From positions 1-64,000 of the forward strand of contig CAZUMW010000005.1 in the NCBI GenBank assembly GCA_964621615.1: a stretch of DNA of 64,000 nucleotides, given 5' to 3'. Position numbers and translations under genes: made by a program. The first letter of the stretch is position 1. Every line of letters begins with the position of its first letter. Below, one piece after another: positions 26,215 through 33,773 of the stretch. This DNA comes from CAZUMW01 sp964621615 (GTDB taxonomy: Bacteria; Desulfobacterota; WTBG01; CAIYCZ01; CAIRTM01). The notes under the pieces were generated by a model. That model did not search any database and had not been told where the DNA came from. It worked only from the letters and a program-made list of their open reading frames with translations.

Positions 26215-28263
26215 ATGGATTTTAAAAAAAGCGCGCCCTCGCATTTTGCGGACGCCGGCACGATGAATAAAGATGAAGCGCAGCAAGAAATTGAGTCGCT
26301 GCGCGAGGCGGTGGAATATCACAATTATTTATATTATGTGAAAAACCGCCCCCGGATTTCCGATGCCGAGTACGACAGGCTTTTTGCCCGGCTTCAGGAG
26401 CTTGAAGATGCATTTCCTGAACTGCAGTCAGAGGTGTCCCCTACACGGAGGGTGGGCGCACAGCCCGCTGATGAGCTGAAGAAGGTTGATCACACCGCAC
26501 CCATGCTCAGCCTCAATGCTGCAGCTGAGGAGGAGGGCATCAAGGATTTCGATTCATTTATCCGAAGGAACATACAGACGCGCCCGGTGTATGTTGCTGA
26601 GCCCAAATTCGACGGATTGTCCATCGAGGTTGTTTTTCGTGACGGTGTGTATGATCACGGCGCTACGCGCGGGGACGGTCAGACAGGGGAGGATATTTCC
26701 GATAACCTGAAAACAGTCAAAACGGTGCCGCTGTATCTGCAGAAAAGCGGGGACGTGCCGGCCTTTCTGTCTGTGCGCGGTGAAGTGTATATGCCGCGGT
26801 CTGCATTCTATGATTTGAACCAGAGACGGATTGAGAGCGGCCGGGAGCCGTTTGCAAACCCGCGAAACGCCGCAGCGGGAATTGTGCGTCAGCTCGACCC
26901 CCGCCAGGTTGTCGACAAGCCCCTGGATGTGTTTTTTTATGAAATCATTGCGGTCGAGGGGTATCAGCTTTCAGATCACTGGCGCACGCTCAGGCAGCTT
27001 GCAGCCTGGGGGCTTAAAACAAACCGTCAATTGAAAAAATGTAATTCCTTTGACGAGATCAGATCATATTACAATGAGATATCGGCACAGCGCGATTCGT
27101 TTGATTATGAAATAGACGGCATCGTGATCAAGCTCAACGATTATGCGCAGCGCGAGCAGCTGGGCACCAGGCACCGCAGCCCCCGATGGGCAATGGCCTG
27201 GAAATTCCCGCCGAAAACAGAGGTGACCCGCCTTGATCGCATCGCCGTACAGGTGGGCCGCACCGGCATGCTGACGCCGGTCGCCGTGCTCGAGCCCGTT
27301 GACGTCGGCGGGGTTACGGTAAGCAGGGCAACGCTCCACAACGAGGATGAAGTCAAAAGAAAGGATGTGCGCGCAGGCGATACGGTTCGTATTATTCGTG
27401 CCGGTGACGTTATACCGGAGGTCGCAGAGCGCGTTGAGCAGCAGGGTGCACAGCGCGGCAAGGCGTTTTCAATGCCCGGGCGCTGCCCGTCCTGCGGGGC
27501 CCGCGTGTTCCGTGAGGGCGCATATTATTTCTGCCCTGCGGGGCTCAGCTGCCCTGCACAGATTGTCGGCCGTATTATACATTACTGCTCACGGCCGGCG
27601 ATGGACATCACCGGCCTTGGTGATAAAACCGTAAAACAGCTGGCTGACGCCGGTATGGTGCAGGATATGGCCGATCTGTATCGTCTTGAAACCGGTGATT
27701 TCCTGAAGCTGGAGGGGTTTGCACAAAAGTCAGCCGAACAGCTTTACAGCGCCATTCAGAATAGAAAGCGCCCCTCCCTTGACCGGTTTGTGTTTGCGCT
27801 CGGGATACGGCATATCGGGGAGCGGGCCGCGCGGGTCCTCGCCGGACATTTCAAGACGTTTGAAGCCCTGCGCAGCGCAGCCGAGGGCGATCTTGAAGCC
27901 ATTCCCGAGATCGGTCCTGAAATGGCCCGCAGCGTTACCCGTTTTTTTGCGGACGACAAAAACCGGGATGTGCTCAAGCGGCTTGAGCGATACGGGGTTG
28001 CGCCTCAGGCGGTTCAGGAGCAGAAACAGAAAACGCCGCTTGAGGGGTGCACGTTCGTTTTTACCGGAGATCTGGCATCATATACCCGCACGGAGGCGCA
28101 GCAGCTGGTTGAGCGGCTCGGCGGCAGGGCGGCTTCAAGCGTGAGCTCGAACACCGATTATGTCGTGGTTGGGGACAACCCCGGGAAAAAGCGTGACGAG
28201 GCCGGGAGGCTGCAGATACCGATACTTGATGAAAAGGGTTTCAAGCAGATGGTGGGCCGGTAG
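26215..28263 (+). CDS. ligA: NAD-dependent DNA ligase
   Basis: Essential ligase for replication and repair. The adenylation lysine sits in EPKFDGLS. Counting from an alternative ATG at 26263 makes it K115 exactly as in E. coli, whereas the ATG at 26215 has the better ribosome site (AGGA 5 bases away). I list 26215 (682 residues) but 26263 (666) matches family length better. Domains in order: Ia with YHNYLYYV, nucleotidyltransferase, OB fold (VQVGRTGMLTPVA), a four-Cys zinc finger (CPSCGARVF...YYFCPAGLSCPAQ), helix-hairpin-helix, and a C-terminal BRCT domain (EGCTFVFTGDLASYTR). Confidence 0.96.
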   Translation: MDFKKSAPSHFADAGTMNKDEAQQEIESLREAVEYHNYLYYVKNRPRISDAEYDRLFARLQELEDAFPELQSEVSPTRRVGAQPADELKKVDHTAPMLSLNAAAEEEGIKDFDSFIRRNIQTRPVYVAEPKFDGLSIEVVFRDGVYDHGATRGDGQTGEDISDNLKTVKTVPLYLQKSGDVPAFLSVRGEVYMPRSAFYDLNQRRIESGREPFANPRNAAAGIVRQLDPRQVVDKPLDVFFYEIIAVEGYQLSDHWRTLRQLAAWGLKTNRQLKKCNSFDEIRSYYNEISAQRDSFDYEIDGIVIKLNDYAQREQLGTRHRSPRWAMAWKFPPKTEVTRLDRIAVQVGRTGMLTPVAVLEPVDVGGVTVSRATLHNEDEVKRKDVRAGDTVRIIRAGDVIPEVAERVEQQGAQRGKAFSMPGRCPSCGARVFREGAYYFCPAGLSCPAQIVGRIIHYCSRPAMDITGLGDKTVKQLADAGMVQDMADLYRLETGDFLKLEGFAQKSAEQLYSAIQNRKRPSLDRFVFALGIRHIGERAARVLAGHFKTFEALRSAAEGDLEAIPEIGPEMARSVTRFFADDKNRDVLKRLERYGVAPQAVQEQKQKTPLEGCTFVFTGDLASYTRTEAQQLVERLGGRAASSVSSNTDYVVVGDNPGKKRDEAGRLQIPILDEKGFKQMVGR

Positions 28264-28419
28264 TAGCCGGCTATGTTTAATCGTCGATGGATTCAGTCAT
28301 ACCCCCGGCCTGTCCGGGGTGTCCAGCATATATACTGCCTTTTTATTACCCCAAACATAATGGATTGCCCGACTGCATGGTATGTCTCCATCGCATAAAA
28401 AACCATGGATCACCCGGAT

Positions 28420-28502
28420 AAACCGGGTGATGACGGTCGGTGCCGAGCTGTTGGCCCTGTTGTCATTGCCCGGCTTCGGTCCGTGCAATCCAGTTATTTT
28501 GT
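28420..28502 (-). repeat. Partial copy of the dispersed intergenic repeat
   Basis: This stretch aligns in the same orientation with 32901-32982: AAACCG-GGGATGACGGT, CTGTT-CC-TTGTCA-TGCCCGGC and GCAATCCAGT, with scattered mismatches. It marks a more diverged fragment of the family in the ligA-feoA gap. The flanking 28264-28419 holds short GC palindromes (CCCCGGCCTGTCCGGGG) but no gene. Confidence 0.55.
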
Positions 28503-28589
28503 GAATAGCAAAATATTTGTGAGCTACCGGCGAAGGCGTAGGTTCCTCCCATATGTATTATTTTTGACACTACTGATCGTTTTTATTAA

Positions 28590-28636
28590 TTGACAAATAA
28601 GCATTTGGGTGTTAATTGTTAGGTATACCTAACAAT
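28590..28636 (+). promoter_or_regulatory. feo promoter with DtxR-type operator palindrome
   Basis: TTGACA (28590-28595) is followed after 16 bases by TTAATT as a -10. The -10 overlaps a perfect 22-bp palindrome at 28615-28636, half-site ATTGTTAGGTA. The central TTAGGTATACCTAA matches the DtxR/IdeR-type box (TTAGG-n-CCTAA). The operon it precedes ends in a DtxR-family gene. Binding here would block polymerase, so Fe(II)-dependent autorepression is the simplest reading. Confidence 0.85.
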
Positions 28637-28654
28637 CGAAAGGTGCTGAGCATA

Positions 28655-28894
28655 ATGACGACAATGGTGACCATAGCGGAGCTTGGAAGCGGCAAAACAG
28701 GAGTTATTCGTCAGTTTTCCGGCGGACGGGGCATGGTGAGGCGGCTGCACGCACTGGGGCTGCGCGAAGGAAAAAAAGTGAAAAAAATAAGCGCCGGCGT
28801 GTTAGCCGGCCCGGTTATTGTTCAGGTTGATCAGTCTCAGATAGCCATAGGCCGGAGAATGGCTGCCCGGGTTCTGGTGGAGACGACTGTATGA
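28655..28894 (+). CDS. feoA: Ferrous iron transport accessory protein FeoA
   Basis: I start at 28655 (MTTMVTIAELGSG), after GAAAGGTG; the frame is open further upstream only through the operator. The 79-residue SH3-like domain has the family pattern G-x-G-x-x-R-RLHALGLREGKKV, then GPVIVQVDQSQIAIGRRMAARVLV. It is thought to bind and modulate FeoB. Its stop overlaps the feoB start (ATGA), giving translational coupling. It is controlled by the palindrome at 28615-28636. Confidence 0.95.
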   Translation: MTTMVTIAELGSGKTGVIRQFSGGRGMVRRLHALGLREGKKVKKISAGVLAGPVIVQVDQSQIAIGRRMAARVLVETTV

Positions 28895-30621
28895 GAACCG
28901 TACTTCTGATGGGCAACCCCAATGTCGGGAAAAGCGCTTTTTTTTCCCGGCTTACCGGCGTGCACGTCACGACATCAAACTATGCCGGAACGACGGTTGA
29001 ATACACTAAAGGATATATGCTGCTGAGCGGCGAACGGGCTGCGGTTGTCGATGTCCCCGGGACGTATTCGCTCGAGCCGACCTGTAAAGCCGAGGAAGTT
29101 GCATGCCAAATGCTTTCGGATGCCCGCCCGGGCGATGTGGTTATCAATGTCGTCGATGCAACCAACCTCGAGCGGAACCTGTATCTCACACTTGAGCTTC
29201 TGGAGCAGGATATTCCGGTTATCGTTGCGCTGAACATGTGGGATGAAGCACACCACCGCGGTATTCATGTCGACGTCGAGCGGCTCTCCGAGTGGCTGGG
29301 GGTTCCAGTAGTGCCTACAGTGGCTGTTACCGGGGAGGGCTTTCAGCACCTGGCAGTTGAAGTGAAGCACGCCCGCAGCCCTGAAGTGCACAGCCACACG
29401 AGAAAGCAGCGATGGATAGATATCGGGGAGGTTATTGCAGAGGTGCAGCGGCTTGAGCACCGGCATCACACGCTTGCCGAAAAAATACAGGACCTCACTG
29501 TCCATCCGGTATCAGGGCTGCTGATTGCAGCCCTGATCGCCTGCGGCGCTTTTATTTTTATCAGGTTTATCGCCGAAAGCATGATTGCCTATGTGATGGA
29601 GCCTTTGTTTGAGGGCTATTATTCCCTGCTGGTATTGAAGGTAAGCGCCCTGCTGGGATCGTCCGGGTTCTGGCACAATGTGCTCGTCGGAAAGCTTTTT
29701 GACGGCACTATAGATTATTATCAGTCATTCGGGCTCCTAACCACCGGCGTGTTTGTCCCGATTGCCGCTGTGATGCCCTATATTATTTCTTTTTATCTGG
29801 TGCTGGGCGTGCTTGAGGACTCGGGATATCTGCCCCGCCTGGCAGTGCTTCTTGACAGCATGCTGCACCGGCTTGGAGTGCATGGATTTGCCATAGTTCC
29901 GGTGCTGCTTGGGTTCGGCTGCAACGTGCCCGGCATTCTGGCAACCCGTATCCTTGAAAGCAAGCGGGAGCGCTTTATCGCAGCAACGCTCATTTCGATC
30001 GGCGTGCCCTGCGCCGCGCTTCAGGCAATGATCGTCGGCGTTCTGGGAAAGCACGGCGGCGTGCCGGTGCTTATTGTATACGGATGCCTGTTTATAACCG
30101 GGGTAACGCTGGGGCTGCTGCTGAACCGGCTGGTCCCGGGGTTCAGCCCCGAGCTGCTTCTTGAAATACCGCCGTACCGCCTTCCGCCGGTTTCAATGGT
30201 GCTGAAAAAGCTGTGGTGGCGGGTAACCGGGTTTTTGCGAGAGGCGCTGCCCGTGGTTCTGGCAGGGGTTTTTGTCGTCAATATTCTTTACTATCTGAAA
30301 GTATTTAAAATTGCAGCCGCAGCGTCGTCGCCCGTTATAAGCGGCATGCTGGGCCTTCCAAAAGAGGCGGTGGTTGCCATCCTGATCGGCTTTCTGAGAA
30401 AAGATGTGGCAGTGGGCATGCTGGTGCCGCTCGGCCTTGATACCGGGCAGCTTATTGTAGCGTGTGTAGTGCTTGCCATGTTTTTCCCCTGCATTGCGAC
30501 ATTTGTTATCATGCTCAGAGAGCTGGGATGGTCCGATATGCTTAAATCGGTAATTATTATGGTATGTACGGCTCTTCTGGCAGGCACTCTGCTCAATGGA
30601 GTGATGCAGTATGCAGGATAA
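28891..30621 (+). CDS. feoB: Ferrous iron transporter FeoB
   Basis: Inner-membrane Fe(II) importer of 576 residues, shorter than the usual 650-770 but with both parts. The cytosolic G-protein domain has G1 GNPNVGKS (8-15), G3 DVPGTYSL and G4 NMWD. From about 205 on, roughly eight membrane helices carry the Gate motifs (YLPRLAVLLDSMLHRLGVHG and GFGCNVPGILATR, with a conserved Cys in the pore). The spacer after the G domain is short, which explains the length. It overlaps feoA by 4 bases and the downstream regulator by 11, so the three are one operon. Confidence 0.95.
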   Translation: MRTVLLMGNPNVGKSAFFSRLTGVHVTTSNYAGTTVEYTKGYMLLSGERAAVVDVPGTYSLEPTCKAEEVACQMLSDARPGDVVINVVDATNLERNLYLTLELLEQDIPVIVALNMWDEAHHRGIHVDVERLSEWLGVPVVPTVAVTGEGFQHLAVEVKHARSPEVHSHTRKQRWIDIGEVIAEVQRLEHRHHTLAEKIQDLTVHPVSGLLIAALIACGAFIFIRFIAESMIAYVMEPLFEGYYSLLVLKVSALLGSSGFWHNVLVGKLFDGTIDYYQSFGLLTTGVFVPIAAVMPYIISFYLVLGVLEDSGYLPRLAVLLDSMLHRLGVHGFAIVPVLLGFGCNVPGILATRILESKRERFIAATLISIGVPCAALQAMIVGVLGKHGGVPVLIVYGCLFITGVTLGLLLNRLVPGFSPELLLEIPPYRLPPVSMVLKKLWWRVTGFLREALPVVLAGVFVVNILYYLKVFKIAAAASSPVISGMLGLPKEAVVAILIGFLRKDVAVGMLVPLGLDTGQLIVACVVLAMFFPCIATFVIMLRELGWSDMLKSVIIMVCTALLAGTLLNGVMQYAG

Positions 30622-30988
30622 GCTCAGCCCGACTATGGAGCATTACCTCGGCATTATCTATATGCTGCAGAAGGATCACGGTCACGCACACGTGAAAACC
30701 ATCGCCGAGAAGTCGGAGAACAAAATGCCCAGCGTGACCGAGGCGCTGCGAAAGCTCAAGTGGGCGGGCTTTATTAACTATACCCGCTACAGCTGCGTAA
30801 CGCTGACGAATAAAGGGGTCAGGCACGCACGCCGGCTGTATGACGACCATCTCACCCTGTACGGATTCTTTCGAAACATTCTTGGGGTCAGGGAAGATAT
30901 TGCCGAGAAGGATGCCTGCCTGATTGAGCATGTTATCAACAGGCAGACACTTCAGAAGCTGCGCGAATTTGTACACACGCTGGAGTGA
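30611..30988 (+). CDS. DtxR-family metal-dependent regulator
   Basis: A 125-residue protein with the DtxR winged helix (SPTMEHYLGIIYMLQKDHGHAHVKTIAEK..MPSVTEALRKLKWAGFINYTRYSCVTLT) and the start of the dimerisation/metal domain (GFFRNILGVREDIAEKDACLIEHVINRQTLQKLREFV). The H-E-C/E-H metal ligands are consistent with Fe(II) or Mn(II) sensing: GVREDIAEKDACLIEHV matches the LGxxxExAxxDACxxEHxL pattern. It lacks the SH3 domain. Its operon position and the operator before feoA point to iron-dependent repression of feoAB. Confidence 0.93.
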   Translation: MQDKLSPTMEHYLGIIYMLQKDHGHAHVKTIAEKSENKMPSVTEALRKLKWAGFINYTRYSCVTLTNKGVRHARRLYDDHLTLYGFFRNILGVREDIAEKDACLIEHVINRQTLQKLREFVHTLE

Positions 30989-31093
30989 TTTTTTTCTGAT
31001 CCGAGCCGTATCGGTATCCGTACAGCACTGCACCTTCCTCAGCTGCTCTGCCCTGACAGGGCAGCTTGTAAGCGTGCACAAAAAGCGCAGAGC

Positions 31094-32446
31094 TCAAAAC
31101 AGCATGGTATATTTGAAAACCGACAGCGGTATTGCATCAATCAGCCGCGGCATGTCACTTAAGCGGAGGCCGAGTATGTCCAGCGCATCGAGCATGACAT
31201 CCGCGTGTATGTGTTCGAGCTCTTCCCCTGTCTGGAAAAGGCACAGTATGCCGTCCGCAATGCTGACCAGCGCCGTGAGCTCGGGAAAGCGTGCGGCAGC
31301 GCGGGGCTCATGATGCAGCGCGATGCATTCGATAAGCGGCTCAGGCAGAGACCATAGCTGTGCAAGGCGCATGCCGACCTCGGCGTGCGTCACGCCAAGC
31401 AGCTCCTTTTCCACTGAGATAAGTTGACGATGCTCCTGTGTCATTTCGCGGTAAAAAAACGGATAGGCCGCTGCCACATGCTGGTCCAGCGCGGTTTTTC
31501 CGATATCGTGCAGCAGCCCGGCGGTGAAGGCGATATCTGTTTCAACCTTGCCGATGGTCTGTGCCAGGACGCTGCAGATAACAGCTGTGCGAATGCCGTG
31601 CTGAAAAAGCCCGCCCTTGCACAGCGAGTATCCCTGAGTGGCTGAGGTGAAGTATGTCTCAACCGAGGCCAGCATCACCACCTGAAGCAGCTGTTTCTCA
31701 CCAAGCATGACAAGGGCGCGCTGAATCGAGTTTACCGGAGAGGGCAGCCCGAAAACCGCCGCATTACACAGGCTGATCACCCGTGCGCTGATAACCTGAT
31801 CGCCGTATACGACCTGCGCTATGTCGCCGATATCGTAGTCATGGCTGTGTATCATCCGGATGAGCTTCAGCGCAGCCTGCGGAATCGGCTTTACTCTCTG
31901 TATCATTGACTCGATATCTTTAATTTCCTGAGGCGCGCTGCCGCCGCCTGTATGCGGCCCATCTTCAATTACCGGTTCGATGGTTGTCGTGAAGGATGAT
32001 AAATCAAGGAAGAGCCGGTAGCCGAAGAATCCTCCTGTTTCCGAATCCACAACTGGAATATCCTCCCTGTCGAGAATGCGGGTTGCCTGTTCAACCGATC
32101 TGCCTCCGATATCGAGATTGAAATCCTGATCGCTCAGGGGCCCGATAAGCGCCCCGCCCGCGATTGCCGCCTGAATGGTTTCTTTTTGTGCGCCGCTTTT
32201 GTACATTTCGTCAATAAGCTGCGGCAGGCCCGTTGTCATATAGCATGCCGGTTTGGGGGCAGCGGTAAACCCCAGCGGCTCAGGGAGCAGAATGTGCACA
32301 ATTCCGCCGATGCGGGTGCTTCTGTCATACAGCGCCACGCCGACGCAGGTGCCGAGGCATGCCGCCAGCATTTTAGGTGATTGTTTTTCAACCAGAAAAG
32401 AACCGGTATCAACATATACGCAGGGAAGGTACGTCTGAGAGGGCAT
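31094..32446 (-). CDS. CheD-HDOD fusion protein
   Basis: A 450-residue fusion. Residues 1-155 are a chemoreceptor glutamine deamidase CheD: LGTCVGVALYD with catalytic C34, GGIVHILLPE with H51, and the AAIAGGALIGPL strand. Residues about 180-390 are an HDOD domain (RVKPIPQAALKLIRMI, VISARVISLCNAAVFGLPSPVNSIQRALVMLG, FTAGLLHDIGKTALDQ, where HD is present). It may couple chemoreceptor modification to a signalling output. No other chemotaxis gene lies nearby. It is convergent with the feo operon and preceded by a large repeat-filled gap. Confidence 0.88.
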   Translation of the reverse strand: MPSQTYLPCVYVDTGSFLVEKQSPKMLAACLGTCVGVALYDRSTRIGGIVHILLPEPLGFTAAPKPACYMTTGLPQLIDEMYKSGAQKETIQAAIAGGALIGPLSDQDFNLDIGGRSVEQATRILDREDIPVVDSETGGFFGYRLFLDLSSFTTTIEPVIEDGPHTGGGSAPQEIKDIESMIQRVKPIPQAALKLIRMIHSHDYDIGDIAQVVYGDQVISARVISLCNAAVFGLPSPVNSIQRALVMLGEKQLLQVVMLASVETYFTSATQGYSLCKGGLFQHGIRTAVICSVLAQTIGKVETDIAFTAGLLHDIGKTALDQHVAAAYPFFYREMTQEHRQLISVEKELLGVTHAEVGMRLAQLWSLPEPLIECIALHHEPRAAARFPELTALVSIADGILCLFQTGEELEHIHADVMLDALDILGLRLSDMPRLIDAIPLSVFKYTMLF

Positions 32447-32577
32447 AAGTCTGTAGACAGGCTATGCAGCCGTAAGCTGGATCCGGGTGGTGCAGGCCGG
32501 GCAGCAAGCAGCGCCGCAAACGGGTTCGGGGTGTATTGTATTGGTTAAATATATAAATTCAAACGTGTCCAAAATAA

Positions 32578-33078
32578 GTCATAACCTGCGGCAAAGCCGC
32601 AGGCTTGATTAATGAGCAGCTCTAAGTGGCTGCAAAAACACATAACTCAAAACAGTTGACAAACCGGGGCATTCTGCCCGTACTGTCATCACCGCCCCGA
32701 CTGCGTGGTATTGTAACATCGTTACAAAAATCCCTCCCGGCCTCCCTTTCGAAAGGGAGGAGACTACCTTGTTCCCCTCTTTGGAAAAGAGGGGTCAGGG
32801 GAGATTTGTTACGCATTATCGCCGGACACGCTTCACTTTGTCCAAGCCTACGACTCTCATTCGTTCGAAATGACGCCGGTGCTATTGTTACACAGCCTCT
32901 AAACCGCGGGATGACGGTTTGTGCTGAACTGTTGACCGTTTTGTCACTGCCCGGCTCCGTCCGGGCAATCCAGTACTATTTTTCAGTATCAAAACGCAGA
33001 CAAAATCATGAGAATCCCGCATATATCAAACTCTGAGAGCCCCCCGGCAGAGCCGGAGGTTTACCTATGATTATTAAA
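32578..33078 (-). repeat. Dispersed intergenic repeat, copy B (about 500 bp)
   Basis: The most complete copy of the family. Read on the minus strand it contains, in order, the GGTAAACCTCCGG hairpin, GGGATTCTCATGATTTTGTC, TTTAGAGGCTGTGT, CGTGTCCGGCGATAATGCG, two long hairpins, the CCCGTACTGTCATC block in complement, and the final CCTGCGG/CCGCAGG hairpin plus TTATGAC that also opens the window. There is no conserved reading frame. The two main copies are in opposite orientation 16 kb apart, so recombination between them would invert the intervening genes. Confidence 0.8.
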
Positions 33079-33089
33079 GCATCGAGCAA

Positions 33090-33136
33090 AAGCCGGTTCG
33101 GGCAGGGGCTTTGCAGAGCCCCGCCCGAACCGGCTT
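33090..33136. terminator. Long GC-rich hairpin
   Basis: AAGCCGGTTCGGGC pairs with GCCCGAACCGGCTT, and GGGGCT with AGCCCC inside, giving an almost continuous 20-bp stem. It abuts repeat copy B and could terminate transcription toward the MarR gene, though no T-run is present. Confidence 0.5.
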
Positions 33137-33202
33137 CGTTACATTATTGTGGACACGAATGTAATTTATATCATATTTTATCCGGCTGTGCAGCAGAATT
33201 TC

Positions 33203-33253
33203 TTGACAGAATACGCCTGACATATTAATATTCCGATTTTGGAATATTAATAT
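33203..33253 (+). promoter_or_regulatory. Promoter with MarR-type palindromic operator
   Basis: TTGACA (33203-33208), 17 bases, then TAATAT (33226-33231) form a sigma-70-like promoter. A perfect inverted repeat, ATATTAATATTCC / GGAATATTAATAT, with a 6-base spacer (33222-33253), overlaps the -10. The MarR gene starts 38 bases later, so autoregulation is likely. A third related half, TATTCCGAAT, follows at about 33260. Confidence 0.8.
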
Positions 33254-33291
33254 TGTTTATATTCCGAATGTGAACAATACCGGAGTCTTCC

Positions 33292-33744
33292 ATGAAAAAG
33301 AACATTGATACGCTTGATAAGCGCATAAGCATTGTCCGTGATTTTATTGAACAGTTTTACAACAAAACTCTTTTTAAAAACGGCAAGCGGGTACAGGCTG
33401 ACCTGTCATCTTCGGTAATTAAAGCCCTGTTTGCCTTTACGAATCCTGAGAAATCCTATCGGGTGGGCGAGCTTCAGAAGCAGGCCGGAGTTAAGCGATC
33501 AACCATCACCGATATAATCGATCGGCTTGAGCGGGACGGCATAGCCGAGAGGATATATGACACAGAAGACCGCAGGGTCATCAAGGTCCGGCTCACCAAA
33601 AAAGGGCGGCAGCTGAAACGTGCATTTTCACAGCATCGGCGAAGCGAATTTCAGCATCTGTTCGATCAGCTGCGCGAAGAGGAAACCGACCGGCTGCTGT
33701 ATCACCTTGAGGAGGCGTGCCAGATATTGAATAAAATCAACTGA
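33292..33744 (+). CDS. MarR-family transcriptional regulator
   Basis: The protein is 150 residues. The winged helix is clear: YRVGELQKQAGVKRSTITDIIDRLERDGIAERIYDTEDRRVIKVRLTKKGRQL, with the DxRxxxxxLT wing. An N-terminal helix (RISIVRDFIEQFYNKTLF) and a C-terminal helix form the dimer interface. It precedes the aldehyde oxidoreductase gene by 30 bases on the same strand and probably controls that operon along with itself through the palindrome at 33222-33253. The inducer is unknown; aldehydes or aromatic acids are candidates by analogy. Confidence 0.92.
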   Translation: MKKNIDTLDKRISIVRDFIEQFYNKTLFKNGKRVQADLSSSVIKALFAFTNPEKSYRVGELQKQAGVKRSTITDIIDRLERDGIAERIYDTEDRRVIKVRLTKKGRQLKRAFSQHRRSEFQHLFDQLREEETDRLLYHLEEACQILNKIN

Positions 33745-33773
33745 CCCATAAACACACGTGAGGCTATCCCATC

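Noticed and set aside
16576..33078. CRISPR-like interpretation of the short hairpins in the repeats
   Set aside because: There is no regular repeat-spacer periodicity and no cas gene in the window.
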